From: Pseudomonas sp. MH9.2
GTDB lineage: Bacteria > Pseudomonadota > Gammaproteobacteria > Pseudomonadales > Pseudomonadaceae
Assembly (NCBI RefSeq): GCF_034353875.1
Contig: NZ_CP133784.1
Span: 1,612,001-1,676,000, forward strand
DNA: 64,000 bases
Direction of reading: 5' to 3'
Shown here: in pieces, positions 39,645 through 49,431 of the stretch
Layout of the letters: each line of letters opens with the position of its first letter
Numbering within the stretch: position 1 is the stretch's first letter
Made by a program: the position numbers and the translations under genes
Notes under the pieces: generated by a model
Databases searched by the model: none
The model's input: the letters and a program-made list of their open reading frames with translations, nothing else
Told to the model about the DNA's origin: nothing

Positions 39645-40265
39645 TCAAGAACCCCGCACCGCGTGCATGAACGCACGGATCTTGTCGTGATCCTTGATGC
39701 CCTTGCTCATTTCAACTCCGCCGCTGACATCCACCGCATAAGGTCGGACCTGAGCGATGGCTTGCGCGACGTTGTCTGGCGTCAAACCGCCCGCCAGAAT
39801 AATCGGTTTGCTCAGCGTGTGCGGGATCAACGACCAGTCAAACGCTTCGCCTGTGCCGCCCGGCACGTCGGCAACATAAGTATCGAGCAGGATACCGCTG
39901 GCCCTGGAATAGGCCCGGCAACTGGCGGCGATGTCGTCACCCGCCTGCACGCGCAACGCCTTGATGTAAGGTCGATGATAGCCGTCACAGTCTTCGGGCG
40001 TTTCGTCGCCATGAAACTGCAAGAGATCCAGAGGTACGATTTCCAGTATCTCGGTGAGCTCGCAACGGCTGATATTGACGAACAAGCCGACGGTGGTAAT
40101 AAACGGTGGCAAGGCAGCAATAATTGCACGCACCTGCTCGACGCTGACGGCACGAGGGCTTTTGGCGTAGAACACAAAGCCGATGGCATCGGCCCCGGCA
40201 TCAACCGCGGCCAACGCGTCTTCTATACGGGTAATCCCGCAGATCTTGCTGCGAACGCCTGACAT
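39645..40265 (-). CDS. trpF: Phosphoribosylanthranilate isomerase
   Basis: A 206-residue TIM-barrel enzyme of tryptophan synthesis. The catalytic Cys/Asp motifs are present: KICGITR at about 7-13 and the DVSGGVE phosphate loop near 178. Unlinked to other trp genes, as usual in Pseudomonas, and placed after truA. Confidence 0.95.
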   Translation of the reverse strand: MSGVRSKICGITRIEDALAAVDAGADAIGFVFYAKSPRAVSVEQVRAIIAALPPFITTVGLFVNISRCELTEILEIVPLDLLQFHGDETPEDCDGYHRPYIKALRVQAGDDIAASCRAYSRASGILLDTYVADVPGGTGEAFDWSLIPHTLSKPIILAGGLTPDNVAQAIAQVRPYAVDVSGGVEMSKGIKDHDKIRAFMHAVRGS

Positions 40266-40328
40266 GCAGTGAAAACCTCAAGCCTTGTTCGGGAAAGTCC
40301 CGGATGTTAGCAAATGCTTTTCCGGGCG

Positions 40329-41174
40329 TCAGCCGCCAAGTTCAGAGAAGCCGGTCAAGAAGTGCGGGCCGACGTAACGTTCCGGCAGGGCAAACTCATC
40401 GTGGTATTCCACTTTCACCAGGTAAAGCCCGAACGGGTGCGCGGTCACGCCACCGGTCCGACGGACCCGGCTCTCCAGTACTTCCCCGGCCCATTCGATT
40501 GGCCGCTCACCGGTGCCAATGGTCATCAACACGCCGGCGATATTACGCACCATGTGGTGCAAAAAGGCGTTGGCGCGAACGTCGATGACGATCATTTGAC
40601 CGTGACGCGTCACCCGCAGGTGATGCAGCTGCTTGATCGGTGACTTCGCCTGACATTGCCCGGCACGAAACGCACTGAAATCATGGGTGCCGACCAGGTA
40701 CTGAGCAGCCAGCGCCATGCGCTCTGCATCCAGCGGGCGGTGGTTCCAGGTGATTTCCTGGCCCAAGTGCGCCGGCCGAATCGGATCATTGTAGATGACG
40801 TAGCGGTAACGACGGGCAATCGCCTTGAACCGCGCATGAAAATGCGCCGGCATGACTTGGGCCCAGGTCACGCTGACATCGTGAGGCAAATTGATATTGG
40901 CGCCCATGACCCAGGCTTTCAGCGACCTTTCGGCCTGAGTATCGAAGTGCACCACTTGCCCACAGGCGTGAACACCCGCATCGGTACGCCCGGCGCACAA
41001 CAATGAGACGGGGGACGCAGCAACTTTGGACAATGCGTTCTCAAGGGTTTCCTGAACGGTCAGTACGCCGGAAGCCTGGCGCTGCCATCCGCAATAACGC
41101 GAACCTTTATACTCGACGCCTAATGCGATTCTGGAAAAGCCGGCGGCAGCCATCTCGGCTGCCGCAGTGGTCAT
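40329..41174 (-). CDS. truA: tRNA pseudouridine(38-40) synthase
   Basis: A 281-residue enzyme modifying uridines 38-40 in tRNA anticodon stems. The catalytic Asp is in CAGRTDAGVHACGQVVHF (about residue 66). ATG at 41174 is preferred over a TTG three codons earlier; a later ATG at 41153 is also possible because no clear ribosome-binding site is seen. In P. aeruginosa fimV lies directly upstream; here about 4 kb intervenes. Confidence 0.93.
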   Translation of the reverse strand: MTTAAAEMAAAGFSRIALGVEYKGSRYCGWQRQASGVLTVQETLENALSKVAASPVSLLCAGRTDAGVHACGQVVHFDTQAERSLKAWVMGANINLPHDVSVTWAQVMPAHFHARFKAIARRYRYVIYNDPIRPAHLGQEITWNHRPLDAERMALAAQYLVGTHDFSAFRAGQCQAKSPIKQLHHLRVTRHGQMIVIDVRANAFLHHMVRNIAGVLMTIGTGERPIEWAGEVLESRVRRTGGVTAHPFGLYLVKVEYHDEFALPERYVGPHFLTGFSELGG

Positions 41175-41393
41175 ATTTTTCAATTTGTTACGCCAATATC
41201 GTTTTCGCAGTGGCGGCCATTATACGCACCTGAAAGCTGAGTACCACGCAGGCCAGCCTTCCTTTATAGAGCGCTCCGTGGCCATCGAAGAAACAGCGGT
41301 TTGCCAGCCAGCAACCCAACAACCTCTTCACGCGCTATCTGGTTGCTCTTTTTTCGCCACCCTATTTTTTGCAAAAAAGTAACATTAAGGTGC

Positions 41394-42119
41394 TCAAGCG
41401 CCGCGATCCATCTGTTCCAGCCAATGCTTGAGGTCGGCCACCTCAGCTTCATTGATCGAATGCCCCAAGCCGGGATAGGCATGAAACTGCACCGTGACCG
41501 AACCACCCTTCAAGAGTCGATCCGCCTCGATAGCCAAAGCGAAGGGCAATGTCCCATCGGAAGTGCCATGACCGATGAACGTGGCCGGCATTCCCAGAGG
41601 CTTGCCCGGTTCCACTTCAGCGCGCAGAGAGGGCAGCATCGTTCCGCTCAGCGCCGCAATTCCGCCGATAGCCTGCGGATGGTGCAGCGCAACGTAGTAA
41701 CTCACCATTGCGCCCTGGCTAAAACCTACCAGATACACCTTCTTCGCCGAAGTCCGGTATTTCTGAATCGCCGCAACGACAAACTCGGCGATCAGCCGCT
41801 CACTGTTTTTCACCTGCGCGGTGTTGCCGTCATATTCACCGGTGCGATTAGTCTTGTCGAACCATTGGAAGACGCCATCGGCCAGGGTCATCGGCGCGCG
41901 AACAGACAGGTAAGTGTAGCGGGCAGGTAACGATTCTCTCAGCCCGAACAAGTCATTCTCGCTACCACCATGACCGTGGAGGAAAATGACCAGAGGTTGA
42001 TTGTTCGAACCTGGCTGGGTCTGTTCCAGATAGCTAAGCGGCAAGTCGCGTTGCACAGCCTCTTCGGCATAAACCGGAGACGAGCACAGCAGAACCATCA
42101 ATGCGAGCCACTTACTCAT
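41394..42119 (-). CDS. Exported alpha/beta hydrolase (phospholipase/carboxylesterase family)
   Basis: A 241-residue enzyme with a signal peptide (LALMVLLCSSPVYA, cleavage near residue 18). HGHGGSEND forms the oxyanion region, the nucleophile Ser is in GFSQGAM (about residue 136), the acid is in GTSDGTLPF and the His in GLGHSIN. It resembles the esterase family of small serine hydrolases (PF02230 type) but is periplasmic or secreted. Substrate unknown. First gene of the segment between truA and fimV, divergent from arsA. Confidence 0.8.
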   Translation of the reverse strand: MSKWLALMVLLCSSPVYAEEAVQRDLPLSYLEQTQPGSNNQPLVIFLHGHGGSENDLFGLRESLPARYTYLSVRAPMTLADGVFQWFDKTNRTGEYDGNTAQVKNSERLIAEFVVAAIQKYRTSAKKVYLVGFSQGAMVSYYVALHHPQAIGGIAALSGTMLPSLRAEVEPGKPLGMPATFIGHGTSDGTLPFALAIEADRLLKGGSVTVQFHAYPGLGHSINEAEVADLKHWLEQMDRGA

Positions 42120-42307
42120 TATTCACGACCTGGGAGGATGAAAGAGGCTAAAAAGATTAGCACGTCGGGTACACGGTATTGCACGCAATGGCGAAGACCA
42201 CACGTTGTAGGCGATCATGTTCAAGCCCGATAAAATCGCCAACCGCCTTCATGTGTCGTACGTTCTGAGCGACACACATGGCCACTTGAACCTTGACGGA
42301 GTCGCTC

Positions 42308-44065
42308 ATGCAGTTTCTCGAGAACGCACCACGCTTTCTGTTTTTTACTGGCAAGGGGGGTGTAGGTAAAACGTCGATTGCCTGCGCCGCGGCCCTGGAA
42401 CTGACGGCACGAGGGAAACGCGTACTTCTGGTGAGTACCGATCCTGCATCCAACGTTGGCCAGGTATTTGGCATCAGCATTGGCAACCGCATAACCCCTG
42501 TACCCGCAGTTGCTCATTTATCTGCGCTCGAAATCGACCCGCAGGCGGCAGCCCAAGCCTACAGAGATCGCATTATCGGGCCTGCACGCGGTGTGCTGGA
42601 CGCCAATGTCGTGAAGGGCATGGAAGAACAGTTGTCCGGGGCATGCACAACAGAAATCGCCGCCTTCGATGAATTCACAGCGCTATTGGTGAGCGCCACG
42701 TTGCTCCATGACTATGATCACATCATCTTTGATACAGCGCCTACCGGGCACACCATTCGCCTACTCCAACTGCCTGGCGCCTGGAGTGGATTCCTTGAAG
42801 CAGGTCAAGGCGATGCCTCTTGTCTAGGGCCATTGGCGGGGCTCGACAAACAGCGTGATCAATATCACAAGGCGGTTGAAGCCTTGTCCGATCCGGCACT
42901 GACTCGACTCATCCTGGTCGCTCGTGCCCAGAACGCCACGCTACGCGAAGCTGCACACACCCACGAGGAACTTGCGAGTATCGGCCTGCGCCAGCAATAC
43001 CTGGTGGTCAACGGGATTTTGCCCAGGACTGAAGCTGATAAAGATCCTTTGGCTGCCGCAGTATATGCACGGGAACAAGAAGCCCTTGCGCAGATGCCGG
43101 ACGCGCTCAAGGCGTTGCCCGCTGATCAACTCCCCCTGAAAGCTTTCAACCTGGTTGGGATTGATGCACTGAAACAGTTGTTACGCGAAGACGACGGCGC
43201 GGCTGAAACGCTTGACTCTCCAACTACCGAGATTCATGCGCCCAGCTTGAGCGACCTGGTGGATGACATTGCGGCTGATGGCCATGGACTGGTGATGGTC
43301 ATGGGTAAAGGCGGCGTCGGTAAAACAACACTGGCGGCGGCGGTGGCCGTCGAGTTGGCACACAGAGGATTGCCCGTTCACCTCACCACGTCCGACCCGG
43401 CGGCTCATCTAGCAGAAACCCTGGACGGTTCAATGGCAAACCTCACCCTCAGTCGCATTGATCCTCACGTTGAAACCCAGCGGTATCGCGATCAAGTGAT
43501 GGCCTCTAAAGGCGCGCATCTGGATGAGCAGGGAAAAGCGCTTTTGGCGGAAGACCTTCGCTCTCCCTGCACCGAAGAGATCGCGGTCTTCCAGAGCTTC
43601 TCGCGCATTATTCGGGAGGCTGGCAAGAAGTTCGTGATCATGGATACTGCCCCAACCGGTCACACCCTTTTGTTGCTTGATGCCACCGGTGCCTATCATC
43701 GCGATATCGCCCGGCAGATGGCAGGCAGCAACACCCACTTCACGACGCCGATGATGCAGCTTCAAGACCCCAAGAAAACCAAGGTCTTACTTGTCACGCT
43801 GGCTGAAACAACCCCCGTGCTAGAGGCTGCCAATCTGCAAGCCGACCTGCGACGGGCGGGTATTGAGCCTTGGGCCTGGGTGATCAACAACAGCATCGCG
43901 GCAGCCAAGACCCAATCCCCACTGCTTCGTAAGCGGGCGACAAATGAGCTCAAGGAAATTGATCATGTAATCCACGAGCATGCTCACCGCTATGCCGTAA
44001 TCCCGCTGATGGCTGAGGAGCCTGTCGGGGTAGAACGTTTGCTTGGATTGAGTGCAGCACTGTAG
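42308..44065 (+). CDS. arsA: ArsA arsenite-stimulated ATPase
   Basis: A 585-residue tandem ATPase. Each half has a deviant Walker A (FTGKGGVGKTS at about 13-23, MGKGGVGKTT at about 332-341) and a DTAPTGHT switch motif (142-149 and a second copy near 455). The three cysteines that bind trivalent arsenic or antimony in plasmid ArsA are present at residues 113, 172 and 421. It should power an ArsB pump, yet no arsB, arsD or arsR lies nearby. ATG at 42308 has GGAG 6 bases upstream; the longer frame uses TTG. Confidence 0.9.
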   Translation: MQFLENAPRFLFFTGKGGVGKTSIACAAALELTARGKRVLLVSTDPASNVGQVFGISIGNRITPVPAVAHLSALEIDPQAAAQAYRDRIIGPARGVLDANVVKGMEEQLSGACTTEIAAFDEFTALLVSATLLHDYDHIIFDTAPTGHTIRLLQLPGAWSGFLEAGQGDASCLGPLAGLDKQRDQYHKAVEALSDPALTRLILVARAQNATLREAAHTHEELASIGLRQQYLVVNGILPRTEADKDPLAAAVYAREQEALAQMPDALKALPADQLPLKAFNLVGIDALKQLLREDDGAAETLDSPTTEIHAPSLSDLVDDIAADGHGLVMVMGKGGVGKTTLAAAVAVELAHRGLPVHLTTSDPAAHLAETLDGSMANLTLSRIDPHVETQRYRDQVMASKGAHLDEQGKALLAEDLRSPCTEEIAVFQSFSRIIREAGKKFVIMDTAPTGHTLLLLDATGAYHRDIARQMAGSNTHFTTPMMQLQDPKKTKVLLVTLAETTPVLEAANLQADLRRAGIEPWAWVINNSIAAAKTQSPLLRKRATNELKEIDHVIHEHAHRYAVIPLMAEEPVGVERLLGLSAAL

Positions 44066-44290
44066 TTTTTCTGCTGTTTCTCCCCTTTACCCTGCAGTGC
44101 CATGCGCAGGACACGCCGCAATCTCCAGAGCCCTTCCACGCCCAAACAAGACCCGGTTTGGCGGACGAAAGGCAACGAGACCGCGGCGTGGTTATCTGCG
44201 CCTGGGAACTGGCACAAACCTGATACCCGACTAAGCTTGCGTTTGCCGATCGCCAGCAGTAAACATCCACACTACACAGGCGTTTTTACG

Positions 44291-45331
44291 ATGAGGGACA
44301 GAAGCTATTGGGTTGATTACGCAAAAGCGATAGGTATCATTTTAGTTGTATATGGTCACGTCGCCAGAGGCGTTTACAGTGCCGGGCTGCCTATCGATGC
44401 CTATACATTTCGAATGGTAGACAGCATTATTTACAGCTTCCACATGCCGCTGTTTTTCTTCCTGTCAGGCCTGTTCTTTTACGAGTCGCTCACGAAGCGT
44501 GGCGCGGGCGGACTGATCGTCAACAAAATTGATACCATCGCCTATCCATTCATTATCTGGTCTTTGTTGCAAGGCAGTATTGAGTTTGCACTGTCGAATT
44601 ACACCACCCACAGCACCTCTTATTTCGATGTGCTTTCTTTTGCCTGGAATCCAAGGGCGCAGTTTTGGTTCTTGTATGCTCTTTTCTGGATCTTTGTTTT
44701 AAGTGCGCTTATTTATTCGCTGGTCAGCAAGGCTTATTCGGCACTGTTGCTCTTGTTTTTCGCTGTCCTGTTTGTGGTCAGCAAAGAACTGCACGCAGGG
44801 GTCATCGTATATTACATAGCCGGAAATACCGTTTTCTTTGTCTTCGGCATTGTATTCAACGATATAAAGGATTTTTTCGAGCGGCGCTGCAAGGCATTGG
44901 CGATGGGCCTTGGTATTGCTTTTCTGGCGGGGCAATACATTTTTCACTTCGTACTGGGACTGACCTACGACGTCGTCGGCGTTACGGCATTAATGCTCGC
45001 GGCGGTCTCGATTCTGTTTGTTGTGTCGTTGTCCATGTGCCTGGATAAAGTTCGCCTGGAATGGTTCATGTTTTTAGGGACGTCCTCCATGGCGATCTAT
45101 CTAATGCATGTTCTGGCCGGCAGCGGTGCACGGATAATCCTAGTGAAGGTCGCCGGAGTACAGGCTGCGTCCGTTCATTTGGCGGTAGGAACTCTGGTTG
45201 GCATAACCGTACCACTGCTCGCCCTCACGCTCATTGAACGCTACAAATTAAACTTCCTCTTCGTACCCCCTCCGTCCATTTCTGCAACCTGTCTGATCGG
45301 AAGGCTGAGTAAAAAGGCCAGCTCAACTTAA
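44291..45331 (+). CDS. Membrane acyltransferase (acyltransferase-3 family)
   Basis: A 346-residue protein with about ten membrane helices. The N-terminal DYAKAIGIILVVYGHVARG contains the conserved catalytic His of the OafA/WecH/NolL family, which O-acetylates or succinylates polysaccharides and glycans. The ATG at 44291 fits the family N-terminus. Codon use and base composition are visibly more AT-rich than in flanking genes, suggesting transfer. It follows arsA by 225 bases of DNA with no clear gene; the acceptor is unknown. Confidence 0.8.
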   Translation: MRDRSYWVDYAKAIGIILVVYGHVARGVYSAGLPIDAYTFRMVDSIIYSFHMPLFFFLSGLFFYESLTKRGAGGLIVNKIDTIAYPFIIWSLLQGSIEFALSNYTTHSTSYFDVLSFAWNPRAQFWFLYALFWIFVLSALIYSLVSKAYSALLLLFFAVLFVVSKELHAGVIVYYIAGNTVFFVFGIVFNDIKDFFERRCKALAMGLGIAFLAGQYIFHFVLGLTYDVVGVTALMLAAVSILFVVSLSMCLDKVRLEWFMFLGTSSMAIYLMHVLAGSGARIILVKVAGVQAASVHLAVGTLVGITVPLLALTLIERYKLNFLFVPPPSISATCLIGRLSKKASST

Positions 45332-45411
45332 ACCCTGAGTCACCGGGGGCACGCCTCAGGGAGGATGCCCCACACCGTCCATGACGAACCTGCCAAACGC
45401 CATAAACGCAA

Positions 45412-45434
45412 ACGACCGCCAAGGCGGTCGTCAT
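45412..45434 (-). terminator. Hairpin terminator after fimV
   Basis: A perfect 9-bp stem ACGACCGCC/GGCGGTCGT with a 2-base apex lies 27 bases past the fimV stop. The following T-tract on the minus strand is broken (TTGCGTTT), so termination may be partial. Confidence 0.6.
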
Positions 45435-45457
45435 ACGGTAAAACCAGGAGCATCGAC

Positions 45458-48226
45458 TCAGAGCAAGCGCGCCAGCATCTCCTGTGCTTCGGTTTTCTGG
45501 GTTTCATCACCTTCGCCGACCACTTCGTCGAGAATATCGCGGGCGCCATCGTTGTCGCCCATCTCGATGTAAGCCCTGGCCAGATCAAGCTTGGTCGCAG
45601 CCTCATCCGTACCCGCCAGGAAGTCAAACTCAGGCTCGTCGTCCGAGAGAGCTGCGTCCTCTGCGGTAACGCCCGGGGCTTCGAACGGCTTGGCGATCGG
45701 TGGGTGCTCAAGGCTCTGGGACAAACGATCCAGCTCGGCATTGACGTCGTTGAGTTCCGAATCGAAAGCATCGGGCGCTGCTTCAGCGTCAATTTCATCG
45801 GCCAACGACAGGTCGAAATCAGCCGGCAATTCCAGATCGTCCGCAGACGACTTATCGACGACGGGTTGATCCAGGGTCGGAGCGTCATCAAAAGCGGGAA
45901 GATCTCGCAGGTCATCTTTGAGGCTGAGCAGGAAGTCATCCTCGGCACTCAACGATGGCTGCTCTTCCGGGAGATCCAGGTCGAAATCTGCCAAATCATC
46001 GGACGGGGCTTTCCTGGCGTCCGTCTGTTGTTGCAACACCGCGTCAAAATCCAGGTCATCATCAAGCAACGCGTCGTTCACCAAAGGCGCATCAAGGTTC
46101 AGATCGTCGCCCAAAACAGGCACATCATCGAGCGTCGACTCGACCGGGTTTTTGATGATCGCAGGCGAGGCTTCTTCCAGATCATCCAGACTCAGGTCGA
46201 AATCCTGGTCAAAATCATCGAGATCATCGGACTCCGCGACAGGCGCCGGAGCTGGAACCGGAGCAGGTGTTGGTGTTGGTGTTAGAACTGGAGCCGGAGT
46301 TGCTGCCGGAGCAGGCGCTTCAGGCTCGTCAAGCATCAGGTCCTTGACGTAGTTGGCGTCTAGTTCGGCTGCCAGGGCCGCAGCGCTCAAGCCAGCAACT
46401 GCTGCCACCAGCATCGTCGGATAGCGGCTTTTCAGTTGTTCGACTTCAGCGTGATTTTTGCCGGTGGCCACCAACTTGCGTTCCTGGCCAGTAAAGCCAC
46501 TGCGATTACCTTGCTCTGCATAGACTTCCATCAGTTTCAGGCGCAGGTCGCTGCGTTGCGGCTCTTCCTTGATGGCCTCTTCCAGAAGTTCGGCAGCCTG
46601 ATTGAGACGACCGTTGGCAAGATGAACCTCTGCCTGACCAAGAACATCAGCCGATCGTTCACGCACCGGCTCAACGGCAGGTACTGGCACTGGCGCCAGC
46701 ATGACGCTTGGCGGCGGAACATCGACACCGTCGAAACTGTCTTCAGGCAAATCCATGTCAGCCGCAAACTGGGTTTCTTCGGCCAGCGCCCGAGCCATAC
46801 GTTTATGTTTGTCAGACGCTTGCCGAGCATTGCGACGTCGCGCCAGGAGCAGCAGCAAGAGCAGCGCAATCAACAGCGCGCCGCCACCCAACAACCCCAA
46901 CATCAGCGGGCTGGCAAGCAATTGATTCAATGCATTATCTGCATTTTCTTCTGCTGCGGGCGCGGCAGGCGCAGGAGCGATCGGCGCGGCATCCGGCGCT
47001 GCGCTGGCTTGCGCAGCACCCGGTGGCAGAGCATCTTCGGGCGCAATCTCGCCCGGGACCTTCGCAACCATATCAGCCGCGACCAGTTCAGCAGGTAGCG
47101 GTGGCACGGTATTAGTGGCGCCAGGTGCGGTCGCCCCATCAGCCTGCATCTTCGCCAACTGATTATTTTTCAACTGGATCAAGCGCTGCAACTTGTCCAA
47201 CTGGCTTTGCAAATCAGTCATGCGGCTTTTCAGTTCCGCATTATCACGACGCGTCGTGTCGAGGTTTTCCTTGGCTACCGCCAGCTTGTTGCTGAGCGCC
47301 TTGCTATCACCCGAGGCACCTTTGCCGCCCGCCTTGGAGCTGCCCGAGACCAGGCTCAAGTTATCCTGCGCGTCGACCTTGGAAGGTGCGGCGTCGGCAC
47401 GAGCGCGACGGGTCGCATCAACCTGACGCGCGGCTGCGGGCAAACTGCGACGCTGACGCCAGGCCACATTTTGCTCCGCCACCTGAGCGACGGCCTGCGG
47501 CTGAGGGAGCGTGGTGATTTGCTGCTGATCGGGAAGACGCAACACTTGACCGGTTTTCAGCCGATTGATGTTACCGCCAATAAACGCATCCGGGTTCAGC
47601 GCCTGAATGGCCAGCATGGTCTGCTGAACCGACCCACCATTGCGCACGCGGGCGGCGATTTCCCACAACGTATCGCGTTTACTGGTGGTGTATCGAGCAG
47701 GTTTAGCCTCCGCGACCGGGGTCGGCGCAGGCGCCTCTACCGGTGCAGGCGGCGTTGCGGCCGGTGCTTGAGGCTCGGCGGGCGCAGTGGCCGGAAGTTG
47801 CGCAGCAACGGCCGCTTCCGGCGTAGCCTTCGGCGGATCGAGTAACAGGCTGTATTCGCGCAGCAACCGGCCGTTAGGCCAGAGCACTTGCACGAGGAAT
47901 TTCATGTAGGGGTCACGAACCGGCTTGCTCGACGTAATCCGCAGAACGCTTTTACCGCCGGCATTCAGCACCGGGGTAAACGTCAGATCATCGAGAAATG
48001 CCTGCCGAGCAACGCCAGCCTGGGCGAAATCAGCGGATGGCGCCAAGCTCGGCACTACCTGCCCGGCATTCAGGTCTCGCGCATCAAGCAACTCGATCTC
48101 GGCAACCAGAGGCTGGTTCAGGGTCGACTTCAATGTCAGGTCCCCGAGCACCAACGCATGCGCCATACCGGACGACAACGCCGAAGCGGCAGCGATTGCT
48201 AAAACCAGTTTGCGAACCTGAACCAT
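45458..48226 (-). CDS. fimV: FimV polar hub protein
   Basis: A 922-residue inner-membrane protein needed for polar assembly of type IV pili and twitching. Order of parts: signal peptide (about 1-25), FimV N-terminal domain, LysM peptidoglycan-binding motif near 178-236, coiled coil near 315-350, membrane helix near 435-460, a long acidic region rich in Asp/Leu repeats, and a C-terminal TPR-like FimV domain (about 870-922, ARAYIEMGDNDGARDILDEV). Length and order match known FimV. Usually followed by truA, here by a 4-kb insertion. Confidence 0.93.
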   Translation of the reverse strand: MVQVRKLVLAIAAASALSSGMAHALVLGDLTLKSTLNQPLVAEIELLDARDLNAGQVVPSLAPSADFAQAGVARQAFLDDLTFTPVLNAGGKSVLRITSSKPVRDPYMKFLVQVLWPNGRLLREYSLLLDPPKATPEAAVAAQLPATAPAEPQAPAATPPAPVEAPAPTPVAEAKPARYTTSKRDTLWEIAARVRNGGSVQQTMLAIQALNPDAFIGGNINRLKTGQVLRLPDQQQITTLPQPQAVAQVAEQNVAWRQRRSLPAAARQVDATRRARADAAPSKVDAQDNLSLVSGSSKAGGKGASGDSKALSNKLAVAKENLDTTRRDNAELKSRMTDLQSQLDKLQRLIQLKNNQLAKMQADGATAPGATNTVPPLPAELVAADMVAKVPGEIAPEDALPPGAAQASAAPDAAPIAPAPAAPAAEENADNALNQLLASPLMLGLLGGGALLIALLLLLLLARRRNARQASDKHKRMARALAEETQFAADMDLPEDSFDGVDVPPPSVMLAPVPVPAVEPVRERSADVLGQAEVHLANGRLNQAAELLEEAIKEEPQRSDLRLKLMEVYAEQGNRSGFTGQERKLVATGKNHAEVEQLKSRYPTMLVAAVAGLSAAALAAELDANYVKDLMLDEPEAPAPAATPAPVLTPTPTPAPVPAPAPVAESDDLDDFDQDFDLSLDDLEEASPAIIKNPVESTLDDVPVLGDDLNLDAPLVNDALLDDDLDFDAVLQQQTDARKAPSDDLADFDLDLPEEQPSLSAEDDFLLSLKDDLRDLPAFDDAPTLDQPVVDKSSADDLELPADFDLSLADEIDAEAAPDAFDSELNDVNAELDRLSQSLEHPPIAKPFEAPGVTAEDAALSDDEPEFDFLAGTDEAATKLDLARAYIEMGDNDGARDILDEVVGEGDETQKTEAQEMLARLL

Positions 48227-48314
48227 AGCCCATCCCTTGTTTGAATATTCCTCGGCAACCGAGAAGGTAAAGTCTGAAAGCTAAAACGATTCTTGAATTG
48301 TTGCCAAGTATCTT

Positions 48315-49325
48315 TTACACAAGGTCTTTTATCAACAATTCAGCCACTTGCACAGCGTTCAACGCCGCACCCTTGCGCACATTATCAGACGTGATCCACA
48401 GATTAAGTTCCTCCGGGTCGTCGATCCCTGTACGCACTCGTCCTACATAGACGACATCCTGACCCACGGCATCACCAACCGCCGTGGGGTAATCGCCCGC
48501 TTCAATCAGTTCGATTCCCGGTGCAGCCTCCAGCACAGCATTGACTGCCGCTAGATCGACCGCGCCCGATAGCTGCAGCGAAACGCTAAAGCTATCGCCA
48601 AAAAATACAGGAGCTTGAACGCAGGTAGCGGACACCTTAAGCAATGGCATGGCAAGCAACTCGCGCAACTCTGTGACCAAACGCTTTTCCAACGGCGCAT
48701 GGCCTTGGGTGTCGGGCGTACCGACCTGAGCCAGCAGGTTGAACGCCATCTGCCGATCAAAAAAGCGTGGTTCCATCGGTCGCACATTGAGCAGCTCAGC
48801 GGTTTGCCGAGCCAGCTCCGCCACCCCTTCGCGGCCCTGACTGGACACTGCAAGGCAGGCAGTGACATTGACCCGGACGACGCCGAGCAGCGCACGCAAC
48901 GGCGCGATCACCACTGCCAATGCCGTCGCCGACGGGCTGGGACTGGCAATTTGATACGGCTTTCTCAGCGCGCCAAGCAGGGCCGCGTTGACTTCTGGAA
49001 TAATAGTGGGCGCCTGCTCAGCCGGCAAACCGCCCGACAGATCGATCACCGTGCAACCCGCCGCTGTCGCCCGCGCTGCATAGCTGCGGGTAATGGCTGG
49101 GCCAGCGGCAAAAAAGACCAGCTGGACTTTGCTGAAATCGAATTCATCCACTTCACGCACGCGCACGTTCTTGCCCTTGAACGGCACCGAATGGCCCGCC
49201 GATTCGATGCTCGCCAACAAGTGCAGACTGGCCACCGGAAACTCGCGCTCTTCAAGAATCTGGACGAGGGTTTCGCCAACAGTGCCGGTGGCGCCGATCA
49301 CGGCAATATCAAAGGACTGCTTCAT
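48315..49325 (-). CDS. usg: Usg-like aspartate-semialdehyde dehydrogenase homolog, probably inactive
   Basis: A 336-residue protein of the aspartate-semialdehyde dehydrogenase fold, with the N-terminal NADP motif GATGTVGETL. Where true enzymes have N-P-N-C-S-T it reads SPSPSATAL, so the catalytic Cys is absent, and the SATC-x-R...G-H signature reads SATCVQAPVFFGDS, losing the Arg and His. It is the paralog located between asd and fimV in pseudomonads; asd itself is not in the window. Function unknown. Confidence 0.8.
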   Translation of the reverse strand: MKQSFDIAVIGATGTVGETLVQILEEREFPVASLHLLASIESAGHSVPFKGKNVRVREVDEFDFSKVQLVFFAAGPAITRSYAARATAAGCTVIDLSGGLPAEQAPTIIPEVNAALLGALRKPYQIASPSPSATALAVVIAPLRALLGVVRVNVTACLAVSSQGREGVAELARQTAELLNVRPMEPRFFDRQMAFNLLAQVGTPDTQGHAPLEKRLVTELRELLAMPLLKVSATCVQAPVFFGDSFSVSLQLSGAVDLAAVNAVLEAAPGIELIEAGDYPTAVGDAVGQDVVYVGRVRTGIDDPEELNLWITSDNVRKGAALNAVQVAELLIKDLV

Positions 49326-49431
49326 GCAAAAACCTCAAGCAAAAACGGGGAGCGGCACTTTAACCGTCGAGGTACCGACAGGCAATTAACCGCAGGAACA
49401 GAGACAGGTCCAGAACTGCTGACAACCCACT

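Noticed and set aside
41310..41353. AGCAACC/GGTTGCT stem followed by CTTTTTT on the plus strand
   Set aside because: The loop is 24 bases and no plus-strand gene ends upstream, so a terminator could not be defended.
44079..44225. Open stretch after arsA beginning with a signal-peptide-like run (FLLFLPFTLQCHAQ)
   Set aside because: No start codon or ribosome-binding site, the downstream residues resemble no family, and the frame ends within 40 residues; chance is likely.
45918..46352. Ser/Arg-rich plus-strand frames inside fimV
   Set aside because: Caused by the repetitive acidic codons of fimV read backwards.
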